This document shows, piece by piece, positions 16,179 through 23,589 of a stretch of DNA of 64,000 bases. This DNA is from DMER64 sp041652255 (GTDB lineage Bacteria > Bacteroidota > Bacteroidia > Bacteroidales > UBA932), in assembly GCA_041652255.1 (NCBI GenBank), contig JBAZHT010000001.1, positions 1 to 64,000 on the forward strand, in the 5' to 3' direction. Within the stretch, counting starts at the first letter, position 1, and every line of letters begins with the position of its first letter. The notes under the pieces are model-generated. The model was not told the origin of the DNA. It saw only the letters and a program-made list of their open reading frames with translations, and made no database searches. A program made the position numbers and the translations under genes.

Positions 16179-16900
16179 TGCGTAAGTACTTGTTTTTAGC
16201 CTATCCCGTCGGGCTCTATGTCATTTTTTCGTTACCGGTACTGTTTCTGTCTGCCACTCTTAAAGCAGTATTCGGAACCGACCCCCTCTTAACACACGCT
16301 GTTGGTGCCATGGGGATGGTTCTGAGCCACATACAGGTCAAACGCAAACAAATGACAGACGTGCCTGCGGTGCCCTGGAAACGGATATTTTCTCTTGCGG
16401 GTATTATGCTGATTCCAGTGGCAACGCTGACACTGATCCTTACGGGAAAGGCTTTTTTTAATACAGTGACAGGATCCTTTCCCGCCATTGTTCTGGGAAC
16501 GTTCTTCTGGGCGTCGCTAAGCGAAGAATTGCTGTTCCGTGAATTTCTTACCTGCCGTATGCAAAAGATCGGCATGCCCTTCTGGATCATCCTGTTGCTG
16601 CCGGCCTTGTTGTTTTCACTATGTCACCGTCCGGAATCCGTTTCTTTGCTTGCCCAGCGTTTTATTCTGGGAACCGTACTGGGATTCTTGTTTTTGAAAA
16701 CAAAAGACCTGGCTCTGTGTACGGCAACCCACTGGATTTACAACATTGTGATCTATACCTTTCATTATACTTTTCAGGAAGTTAGCGTTGTGTATTCGCC
16801 AGCGCGGGCTGCTCTGAACGTATTCCTGTGCCTGCTTTCTCTTTTGGGCATCGTTGTTGCATATTCTATAAATAAAAGTAAATTTGCAGGATATACTTAG
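16178..16900 (+). CDS. CPBP family intramembrane metalloprotease (candidate immunity protein)
   Basis: A 240-residue protein with about seven membrane helices and all CPBP/Abi motifs: SEELLFR (Glu116, Glu117, Arg121), FSLCH (Phe146, His150) and HWIYN (His185, Asn189). Known CPBP proteins include Rce1-type prenyl proteases and the bacteriocin self-immunity proteins of Lactobacillus and Streptococcus clusters. Because its start overlaps the stop of peptide B by one base, I infer immunity or maturation for peptides A and B. A general protease role cannot be ruled out. Confidence 0.85.
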   Translation: MRKYLFLAYPVGLYVIFSLPVLFLSATLKAVFGTDPLLTHAVGAMGMVLSHIQVKRKQMTDVPAVPWKRIFSLAGIMLIPVATLTLILTGKAFFNTVTGSFPAIVLGTFFWASLSEELLFREFLTCRMQKIGMPFWIILLLPALLFSLCHRPESVSLLAQRFILGTVLGFLFLKTKDLALCTATHWIYNIVIYTFHYTFQEVSVVYSPARAALNVFLCLLSLLGIVVAYSINKSKFAGYT

Positions 16901-16908
16901 TTATCATT

Positions 16909-18297
16909 ATGAAATACCGTCCCTTTTATTTGTTGCTATTGGTTTTGATTCTTCCGTTATCCGTGAAGGGCCAACAGACATGGTCCCTGGAAGAATGCAT
17001 CCGTTATGCCTGGGAGAACAACCTGACCATCAAACAGCAGGAACTGGGTGTGAATCAGACCGAGAACACCCTTTTCCAATCAAAAATGGCCTTTGGGCCC
17101 TCCGTTAGCGCACGAATTAGTGAAAATGTCAACTGGGGACAGTCCGTAGATTTGTCTACCCTTACCATCTTGAATCATGTGCGGAGTAGCAATACCGGCA
17201 TGGGCATATATGCCGATATGGATTTATTTACCGGGCTCCAAAAACTCAATACCGTCAAACAGGAAAAATCCAAGCTCAGTATTGCCATCCAGGAAGTTCA
17301 GAAGTTGCGTAACGAGATCTCCATTGAGATCACCCGCAGTTACCTGAACGTATTGCTGGCCGGAGAGATCCTTGAGGCTGCCCGTCAAAGCCGTGAAAGT
17401 GTTGCCGAACAATGTAACAGAACACGCAAACTGGTAGATGCCGGCAGCCAACCGCTGAGTGCCTTGCTGGAAGTGGAATCGCAACTGGCAACTGAAGAAT
17501 TGCAGGTGGTGGAAGCACAGAACAACCTGCGTACGTATTACCTGAATCTGCAGCAATTGCTGGATCTTCCCGCGAATGGCGATTTCCGGATAGTAACACC
17601 GCAAATCGGAGACCTTCATGAAATGGAACCCGTATCGGTAGAAGAACTTTTTTATGCCTCACAGGAACTGCCCCAGATCAAAAAATCCGGGTTCAGCCTG
17701 GAACAGCGACAACATGAACTGTCTATAGCACAGGGAGGTCGTTACCCACGTCTGTCTCTTTCATTAGGATATTCTTCATTTTATTCAGATGCAAACAAGA
17801 AGAAAGATGACGATACCACAGATGAGACAGGAGGAACAGGATCCATAGACGATCTTTTGGGTGGATCTTCCGCAGGGTTCTGGGATCAGATGAAAAACAA
17901 TAACAACCCGTCCATAGGATTGTCGCTTACCATTCCCATCTATAATAAATGGCAGGTTAACACCAATGTGAAAAATGCCAGTCTGGGTGTTGAAATGGCA
18001 GAGCTGGAGATGAGAAATGCGCAGCAATTGCTCATGAAAGAAGTGCAGCAGGCCGCCAACGACGCCACATCTACTTACCTCAGGGTACAGGCGACCGAAA
18101 GGAACGTAAAGGCTATGGAAGAATCCTTCCGTTACGTGCAGCAAAAATTTGACATTGGAATGCTCAACGGAACGGATTACATTGTATCCAAAACGAATTT
18201 GTTCAAAGCAGAAAGCAATTATTTGCAAGCCAAATACGAGCACGTCTTCAAACTCAAGATACTGGATTTTTATAAAGGCATTCCCATAACGTTATAA
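16909..18297 (+). CDS. TolC-family outer membrane channel
   Basis: A 462-residue protein with a signal peptide (cut near VKGQQ, about residue 22) and the two-fold repeated TolC helix-strand plan: WSLEECIRYAWENNLTI and long coiled-coil helices at about 110-220 and 340-440. A Gly/Ser/Asp-rich, low-complexity insert (DDDTTDETGGTGSIDDLLGG) lies at about 300-320. It forms the outer-membrane duct of tripartite exporters. It starts 8 bases after the CPBP gene and is followed by the adaptor, so it could serve the peptide exporter; similar TolC-adaptor pairs also occur next to tsaB as general efflux genes in Bacteroidales. Confidence 0.9.
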   Translation: MKYRPFYLLLLVLILPLSVKGQQTWSLEECIRYAWENNLTIKQQELGVNQTENTLFQSKMAFGPSVSARISENVNWGQSVDLSTLTILNHVRSSNTGMGIYADMDLFTGLQKLNTVKQEKSKLSIAIQEVQKLRNEISIEITRSYLNVLLAGEILEAARQSRESVAEQCNRTRKLVDAGSQPLSALLEVESQLATEELQVVEAQNNLRTYYLNLQQLLDLPANGDFRIVTPQIGDLHEMEPVSVEELFYASQELPQIKKSGFSLEQRQHELSIAQGGRYPRLSLSLGYSSFYSDANKKKDDDTTDETGGTGSIDDLLGGSSAGFWDQMKNNNNPSIGLSLTIPIYNKWQVNTNVKNASLGVEMAELEMRNAQQLLMKEVQQAANDATSTYLRVQATERNVKAMEESFRYVQQKFDIGMLNGTDYIVSKTNLFKAESNYLQAKYEHVFKLKILDFYKGIPITL

Positions 18298-18313
18298 TAA
18301 TTATCACCATCCC

Positions 18314-19546
18314 ATGAAGAAATCAATATTGTGGATCATCATAAGTGCCGTTGTACTTATTGTCATTCTGATCATTGCAGGAAGAAACCGCTCGGGCAAA
18401 GGGATCCCCGTTACCTGGGAAAACCCCATTGTTAAAAACATTACCGAGATCATTCCTGCCAACGGTAAGATCCAGCCGGTTACCGAGGTGAAGATCAGTC
18501 CGGATGTATCGGGAGAAATCATCACTCTTAACATAAAGGAAGGAGACCCGGTACAAGCCGGTCAGGTTTTGCTGCAAATCAAGCAGGATCAGTACTTATC
18601 GGCACGTGACAGAATGAAAGCAGCCCTGAACCAGGCCAAGGCACAGCTGGCCCAGCAGGAAGCACAATACGAACAGATAAAATTGTCCTATCACAGAAAT
18701 CTTTCATTGCATCAGCAGGGGGCCATATCCGAAGCCGAGTTCGAGGCCTCTTCCTCTGAATACGCCATAGCGGAAGAACAGCTGAACGCAGCGCGTTTCC
18801 ACGTGGAGAGCTCCCAGGCAGGACTTGCCGAGGCGGAAGAAAGCCTGACCAAAACCACTATATTGTCACCCATGAACGGGATCGTATCCAAACTAAATGT
18901 GGAACGCGGGGAACGCGTTGTGGGAACAAGCCAGATGGCCGGAACGGAAATGCTTCGCATCGCCAACTTTCGGGAAATGGAAGTATTGGTGGACGTGAAC
19001 GAAAACGACATTGTCCGCATCAGGCAGCGGGACACTGCCCTGGTGGAGGTGGACGCCTATCCGGGCCGTCAGTTCACCGGAGTGGTGACACAAATCGCCA
19101 ACTCGGCAAAAAACATCGGGTCTGCCCTGGAACAGGTAACCAATTTTGAAGTGAAAGTCTATATTCTTCCTGAATCTTACAGCGATCTGGTGAGCGAAGG
19201 GTTCAGCACCCCGTTCAGACCGGGCATGTCGGCTTCGGTATCCATTCAGACGGAAACCCGCCGCAACGTGGTGGCCATCCCCATTCAATGCATAACCACA
19301 CGGGCAGAATTGCTGCCTGACAGCATCCGTGTTCAGTTAGGGCCCAATGAACTGGTAGAACAGGTCTTTGTACTGCGTCCCGATAACACCGTGGAAGCGG
19401 TGAGGGTAAAATCCGGTTTGCAGGATCACATGCATATTGAGATCAGGGAAGGTCTGACTGTCGAAGATCAGGTGATTAACGGCCCTTATACAGCCATTTC
19501 AAGGACTCTGAACAACGGAGATAAAGTGGAACCGGAAAGTGAATAA
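18314..19546 (+). CDS. Periplasmic adaptor (HlyD/MacA-type membrane fusion protein)
   Basis: A 410-residue protein with an N-terminal membrane anchor (about 4-22), a split lipoyl domain (VSGEIITLNIKEGDPVQAGQ and SPMNGIVSKLNVERGERV) around a long alpha-hairpin (about 90-180), then beta-barrel and membrane-proximal domains. It links an inner-membrane pump to TolC. The sequence is closer to MacA-like adaptors than to the CvaA type normally paired with C39 exporters. No separate MacB or RND pump gene lies beside it, so the C39 exporter is the only pump in reach. Confidence 0.9.
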   Translation: MKKSILWIIISAVVLIVILIIAGRNRSGKGIPVTWENPIVKNITEIIPANGKIQPVTEVKISPDVSGEIITLNIKEGDPVQAGQVLLQIKQDQYLSARDRMKAALNQAKAQLAQQEAQYEQIKLSYHRNLSLHQQGAISEAEFEASSSEYAIAEEQLNAARFHVESSQAGLAEAEESLTKTTILSPMNGIVSKLNVERGERVVGTSQMAGTEMLRIANFREMEVLVDVNENDIVRIRQRDTALVEVDAYPGRQFTGVVTQIANSAKNIGSALEQVTNFEVKVYILPESYSDLVSEGFSTPFRPGMSASVSIQTETRRNVVAIPIQCITTRAELLPDSIRVQLGPNELVEQVFVLRPDNTVEAVRVKSGLQDHMHIEIREGLTVEDQVINGPYTAISRTLNNGDKVEPESE

Positions 19547-20267
19547 CCGATCCGTGCAACCTTTATTACTTTTACTGGAAACAAGCACTGTGGTGTGTTC
19601 TGTATCACTGGTACGGGGTACGGAAATCATTGCCCGCCGGGAGTCATCCACTCCGAAGGCCCATGCTTCGCTGCTTGCCGTTTTCATAGATGAGGTCTTA
19701 AAAGAACATCACCTGACTTTACGGGATTGCCAGGCGGTAGCCGTCAGTGGCGGACCGGGCTCATACACCGGGTTACGGGTAGGGGTATCTACAGCAAAAG
19801 GATTGTGTTTTGCTTCTTCATTGCCTTTAATAGCGGTCAGTTCCCTGGACCTGATCGCACAACTGACCGTTGACAACAATCCCGCTGAGCGGCCTTACCG
19901 CCTTTTTCCCATGATAGATGCCCGCAGAATGGAGGTCTATACTGCTCCTTATTCCATAACAGATAGTGAAAATATGGGCAGGCTGGTACATAGGGAAGGA
20001 CCCGTGGTAGCCACAGAGGTAACCGGGGAGAGTTTCAGGGAACCCCTGGATATGGGTCCGGTAGTGTTTTCGGGGGACGGAGCATTCAAATGCCGGGATC
20101 TGATTGTACACCGGAACGCGCGGTTTATACCCGTTTCCTCCCATGCAGACGGGATGGCAAAAGCAGCTCTGAAAGCTTTCCGGGAACAAAAATTTGAAGA
20201 CGTAGCTTATTACACTCCTTTTTACCTGAAAGAATTCCGGGCCATTCGTCCTAAAACAGGTTTCTGA
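19539..20267 (+). CDS. tsaB: tRNA threonylcarbamoyladenosine biosynthesis protein TsaB
   Basis: A 242-residue ASKHA-fold protein that dimerises with TsaD in the complex making t6A37 of ANN-decoding tRNAs. The family signature is visible: LLLETSTVVCSVSL at the start, then AVSGGPGSYTGLRVGVSTAKG and FPMIDARRMEVY. It starts with GTG at 19539, overlapping the adaptor gene by 8 bases; GTG at 19554 would give a start closer to the family. Its 3' end overlaps the convergent TlpA-like gene by 17 bases. Confidence 0.92.
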   Translation: MNNRSVQPLLLLLETSTVVCSVSLVRGTEIIARRESSTPKAHASLLAVFIDEVLKEHHLTLRDCQAVAVSGGPGSYTGLRVGVSTAKGLCFASSLPLIAVSSLDLIAQLTVDNNPAERPYRLFPMIDARRMEVYTAPYSITDSENMGRLVHREGPVVATEVTGESFREPLDMGPVVFSGDGAFKCRDLIVHRNARFIPVSSHADGMAKAALKAFREQKFEDVAYYTPFYLKEFRAIRPKTGF

Positions 20268-21399
20268 TCTCCCTGATTACTTCCTGTACATTGTTCAGTC
20301 TTTGACGGATATTGCCTTCCCTGTCAATGATAAAGAACGTGGGTATTTCCACTACATTGTACGTTGTCACGGCAGATGAATAGATCCCCGAACCATCGCA
20401 AACACTTATCCAGGGCAATGACTGGTCTCTGACAGCTGTCGCCCAGGCGGTTTTGTCTGTATCCAGGCCGACCTGATAGATCTCCAAGCCATGCGGGGCA
20501 TACCTGTCATATATTTCATGCAATTCCCGGTTATCCAGTCTCATGTCAACATTCCCGGAATGCCAGAACGAAAGTATAATGGTTTTTCCCTTCAATGAAG
20601 ATAAACAAACGTTCTGCCCGTTGAGTCCCGGCAAACAAATATTCGGAAAATCAGCGACATCTGCATTCGAAAAAACATCTTCCATCTGCATCACCTTCTG
20701 CATGCTCTCATAACGGTCCCTGACCGCGTTGACATATGGGGAGAGCGGGTAATCCACGGACAAAGAATCGTAAACTCGTTGCAATAACGCAGCGTCCCGC
20801 GTATCGGAAAAAACATATACCTGACGCGGCAAGGACTGAAATACAACGGAAGTATTAACAAATGCACGCGGATGTTCGTACAGAAACCGGATGGTTTCCT
20901 GTTTGTATTTCACAAAAAGACGTCCCAGTTCCAGGCTTAGTGCTTCCTGTTCCTTTTCGGGGGCGTTTTCGTATATCGTATAGAGAGAATCGAATTTTAC
21001 GGCAGCAACTTCCAGTTTTTCATTCACTTCCTTGAGTAGGAGCGATTCCGGGGATCCTTCCAGTTTCAGGATTTTTCCGTCAGGGGTAACTTCCAGATCA
21101 ACTTCTCCGCCATTTTGAAGTATAAGTCCAGCAATTCTTTTATTGCCGGCATAGAGGTAATAGTAACCGGGCATGTCGTTGCCCGCGTCAAAACGATGAC
21201 TGAAACTGCCGTCTTCCTGAACAACAAGGGTATCCAATACAGTTTCCGAGGTAAAGTCCAGGCGTTTCAGAACCAGGGTCCCCTCCTGCGGAAAATCATT
21301 AATAATTCCTTTAAGGCTTGTAATATCGCTTTTGTTGCACGATGAAAGCATCACCGCTCCTAAAATAGTGGCGGCTGAAATAATTTTTAAATATTTCAT
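20251..21399 (-). CDS. TlpA/DUF4369-like lipoprotein lacking the CxxC motif
   Basis: A 382-residue lipoprotein (signal ending AVMLSSCNK). Residues 25-120 are a DUF4369-like beta domain, then a helical linker, then a thioredoxin/AhpC-type domain from about 250 (FPNICLPGLNGQNVCLSSLK, GKTIILSFWHSG, IPTFFIIDREG with cis-Pro). In place of WCxxC it has WHSGNVD, so it cannot act as a dithiol oxidoreductase. It may be a structural or sensing relative of the TlpA group. The start at 21399 places the signal peptide properly. It follows the HIT gene after 7 bases. Confidence 0.8.
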   Translation of the reverse strand: MKYLKIISAATILGAVMLSSCNKSDITSLKGIINDFPQEGTLVLKRLDFTSETVLDTLVVQEDGSFSHRFDAGNDMPGYYYLYAGNKRIAGLILQNGGEVDLEVTPDGKILKLEGSPESLLLKEVNEKLEVAAVKFDSLYTIYENAPEKEQEALSLELGRLFVKYKQETIRFLYEHPRAFVNTSVVFQSLPRQVYVFSDTRDAALLQRVYDSLSVDYPLSPYVNAVRDRYESMQKVMQMEDVFSNADVADFPNICLPGLNGQNVCLSSLKGKTIILSFWHSGNVDMRLDNRELHEIYDRYAPHGLEIYQVGLDTDKTAWATAVRDQSLPWISVCDGSGIYSSAVTTYNVVEIPTFFIIDREGNIRQRLNNVQEVIREIRNLF

Positions 21400-21406
21400 A
21401 GTAATA

Positions 21407-21802
21407 TTATTCGAATTTTGATGCAATGGAACGGCAGATACGTTGCATTTCTTCTTCGGGAATAGAACATACCGGGTTGCTCAGATTCATGTCTTTTTCT
21501 GATTGCATGGGGATCAAATGCATATGGGCATGAGGTACTTCCAGTCCCAACACACCAACTCCCACCCTTTTACATGGAATGGCCTTTGCGATTGCTAGGG
21601 CAACCCGCTGGGCAAAACGGAACAGGTCTCCCAGCTGGTCAGGATCCAGGTCGAATATGTAATCTATTTCCTGTTTGGGAATGACCAGTGTGTGTCCCGG
21701 CTGTTTGGGATTAACATCCAGGAATGCGTAGAACCGGTCATCTTCAGCTACCTTGTAGGAAGGAATTTCCCCGGCTATTATCCGTGTAAATATACTTGCC
21801 AT
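21407..21802 (-). CDS. HIT family nucleotide hydrolase
   Basis: A 131-residue histidine-triad protein, with ASIFTRIIAGEIPSYKV at the N-terminus, QPGHTLVIPK, and the triad HAHMHLIPM. Members hydrolyse phosphoramidate or dinucleoside phosphate bonds of purine nucleotides. The start at 21802 gives the standard N-terminus; the greA stop ends one base upstream, so they are cotranscribed. No insertion or missing residue was seen. Confidence 0.92.
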   Translation of the reverse strand: MASIFTRIIAGEIPSYKVAEDDRFYAFLDVNPKQPGHTLVIPKQEIDYIFDLDPDQLGDLFRFAQRVALAIAKAIPCKRVGVGVLGLEVPHAHMHLIPMQSEKDMNLSNPVCSIPEEEMQRICRSIASKFE

Positions 21803-21803
21803 A

Positions 21804-22277
21804 TCAGAGGGATATTTCAAGAATTTCAAAATTAATAATCCCGGAGGGAGTCTGTACCTGCGCAATTTCTCCTTTCTTTTTACCCAGTAAACCTTTACCT
21901 ATGGGAGATGAGACGGCCAGTTTGCGCTCTTCCAGGTTGGCTTCGCTTTCCCCTACCAACGTAATCTCCATGATTGATTTGTCTTTCATGTTGCGGATCT
22001 TAACCTTGTTCATGATCTGCACGGTATGCGTATTGAGCCGGGACTCATCCACCACCCTGGCGTTAGCTATCAGATTTTGCAGTTTGGATATCTTCAGCTC
22101 CAGCAATCCCTGTGCATCCTTGGCCGCATCATACTCGGCATTCTCGGACAAGTCTCCCTTGTCCCGCGCTTCGGCAATGGCACGAGCAGCGGCTTCACGT
22201 TCCACGGAAGTCAGAAGGTGCAATTCTTTTTTTAATTTCTCCAGACCTTCGGCTGTGAGATAATGAGTCTTGGTCAT
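21804..22277 (-). CDS. greA: Transcription elongation factor GreA
   Basis: A 157-residue protein with an N-terminal coiled coil (YLTAEGLEKLKKELHLL; acidic tip RDKGDLSENAEYDAAK, whose Asp and Glu stimulate RNA cleavage) and a C-terminal FKBP-like domain (VGESEANLEERKLAVSSPIG). It rescues backtracked RNA polymerase. The start at 22277 (MTKTHYL) fits the family. It has its own consensus promoter and a 5' leader dominated by one strong hairpin. Confidence 0.96.
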   Translation of the reverse strand: MTKTHYLTAEGLEKLKKELHLLTSVEREAAARAIAEARDKGDLSENAEYDAAKDAQGLLELKISKLQNLIANARVVDESRLNTHTVQIMNKVKIRNMKDKSIMEITLVGESEANLEERKLAVSSPIGKGLLGKKKGEIAQVQTPSGIINFEILEISL

Positions 22278-22300
22278 AACGTTCTCTTTAATTAAAGCAG

Positions 22301-22332
22301 AAGAAGAATCCTGCATGTGCAGGACTCTTCTT
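22301..22332 (-). promoter_or_regulatory. Hairpin in the greA leader
   Basis: A 15-bp stem with one mismatch (AAGAAGAGTCCTGCA against TGCAGGATTCTTCTT on the minus strand) closes on two bases. It ends 23 bases before the greA ATG and is followed by a moderately T-rich stretch. With the promoter just upstream, the hairpin would begin at or next to the first transcribed base. It may stabilise the mRNA, attenuate greA, or end transcription arriving from ribF. Confidence 0.65.
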
Positions 22333-22337
22333 AATGA

Positions 22338-22369
22338 CAAATATAATACTTCTTTATGAATCAACCAAA
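22338..22369 (-). promoter_or_regulatory. greA promoter
   Basis: On the minus strand TTTG (22369-22366), a 20-base spacer, then TATATTTG (22345-22338): an exact Bacteroidetes promoter. The -33 box lies in the last codons of the upstream small membrane gene. Confidence 0.75.
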
Positions 22370-22714
22370 TTCATCGAATTTAGGTTTCAGTATCTCCGAA
22401 TAAAGGACGGCTTCTTTGGCATTGAATCCGAATTTTTTTTGATTCGTCCCGGGTTTTTTATCCATCTGAGGATCCGTTATTGCGTTCGGAGAGGTAGCAA
22501 GAGGGGCTTCATCGGGTAATTCGTTGCTTTCAATGGTAGGTCTGGAGGCCTGGAACGTATATTCCCGGCGGGATTCGGATTCATCCGAATAATTCTGATC
22601 ACGACGTACGGGAGGAGCAGCGGCAATTTTCCGCTTTTTTTGCCGGGCGTTGATGATCCCGAAAGTTATAGCCAGTACGCTCAACAACAGGGTTACCAGG
22701 GTTTCGGAATTCAT
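22361..22714 (-). CDS. Small single-pass membrane protein, unknown function
   Basis: A 117-residue protein with one N-terminal membrane helix (about 5-22), a basic stretch KKRKIAAAPPVRR and a long polar, probably disordered tail with many Pro, Glu and Ser. No family is recognised. The ATG overlaps the stop of ribF by 4 bases, which supports a real gene. A TraB/YtxH-like cytoplasmic tail role is conceivable but not shown. Confidence 0.65.
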   Translation of the reverse strand: MNSETLVTLLLSVLAITFGIINARQKKRKIAAAPPVRRDQNYSDESESRREYTFQASRPTIESNELPDEAPLATSPNAITDPQMDKKPGTNQKKFGFNAKEAVLYSEILKPKFDEFG

Positions 22715-23589
22715 AGCAATGCTTGTTTGTCTTTGTTAAGTTGTTCTTTCAGAGCATCCAGAGAAGGAAACGCAATTTCCTGCCTGTGGTGTTTCAGTAT
22801 CCGGACAGTAATATCCAGTCCGTAAATGTCATCATCAAATCCAAAGATATGTGTTTCAATGGTATGTTCCAAATTATTGGCTACTGTGGGACGGAATCCG
22901 ATGTTCATCATGCCGTGGTACCATTGACCATTGACCTGGGCTTCTACCTTATACACGCCGTTGGCAGGTATCTGTTTTAATGGTTCATATAGTTGCATGT
23001 TGGCTGTGGGAAAACCCAGTGTTCTTCCAATTCGGTTGCCTTCCACAACAACGCCGTGCAGGGTAAACGGATAGCCCAGCCATCTGTTGGCAGATTCCAT
23101 GTTCCCGGCAGAAATGGCAGCCCGGATCTTTGTGGAGCTGATATGTTCCCTTTCCGGGGTAACAAATTCGGTAACCCTGATGACCTGAAGCCCCATTTGC
23201 CCGGCCTGAAGATCCATTTTTGAGGGATCGTACATCCCGTCACAACCCAGTCTGTGGTTGTATCCGGCAACAAGTATCTTCACGCCGTAATGATCCAACA
23301 AGTAATCCCTGAAAAAAGAGCTTGCCGGCAAAGCAGAAAAATTCCTTGTAAAAGGGATGATCTGAAAGTCATCCACCCCCATTTCCAGGATCATTTTCTT
23401 TTTTTCTTCCAGGGTGGTCAACAAACGGAACCGCTGGGCATCCTGTTGCAGAACGGCCCTGGGATGGGGCCAGAAAGTAACCACCAGGCTCTTGCCGCCC
23501 CGTTGCCGCGCTGTTTCAACAAGCGCAGACAGAACGGCTTGGTGTCCCAGATGGACTCCGTCAAAAAAACCTGTAGCAGCTACAACCAT
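22711..23589 (-). CDS. ribF: Bifunctional riboflavin kinase/FAD synthetase
   Basis: A 292-residue enzyme turning riboflavin into FMN and FAD. The N-terminal adenylyltransferase domain has ATGFFDGVHLGHQ and VVTFWPHPR; the STKIR motif (EHISSTKIRAAI) sits at its end; the C-terminal kinase domain has GNRIGRTLGFPTANM and NGVYKVEA. The start overlaps the glycogen fusion gene by 10 bases. The usual 10-15 residues before the GFFDGVHLGH motif are shorter than in most RibF proteins, so a start slightly upstream inside the previous gene is possible. Confidence 0.93.
   Translation of the reverse strand: MVVAATGFFDGVHLGHQAVLSALVETARQRGGKSLVVTFWPHPRAVLQQDAQRFRLLTTLEEKKKMILEMGVDDFQIIPFTRNFSALPASSFFRDYLLDHYGVKILVAGYNHRLGCDGMYDPSKMDLQAGQMGLQVIRVTEFVTPEREHISSTKIRAAISAGNMESANRWLGYPFTLHGVVVEGNRIGRTLGFPTANMQLYEPLKQIPANGVYKVEAQVNGQWYHGMMNIGFRPTVANNLEHTIETHIFGFDDDIYGLDITVRILKHHRQEIAFPSLDALKEQLNKDKQALL

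Noticed and set aside
16909..19546. TolC and adaptor as certainly dedicated to the peptides
   Set aside because: The adaptor is MacA-like and similar pairs occur beside tsaB without C39 exporters; the dedication is only inferred from the operon.
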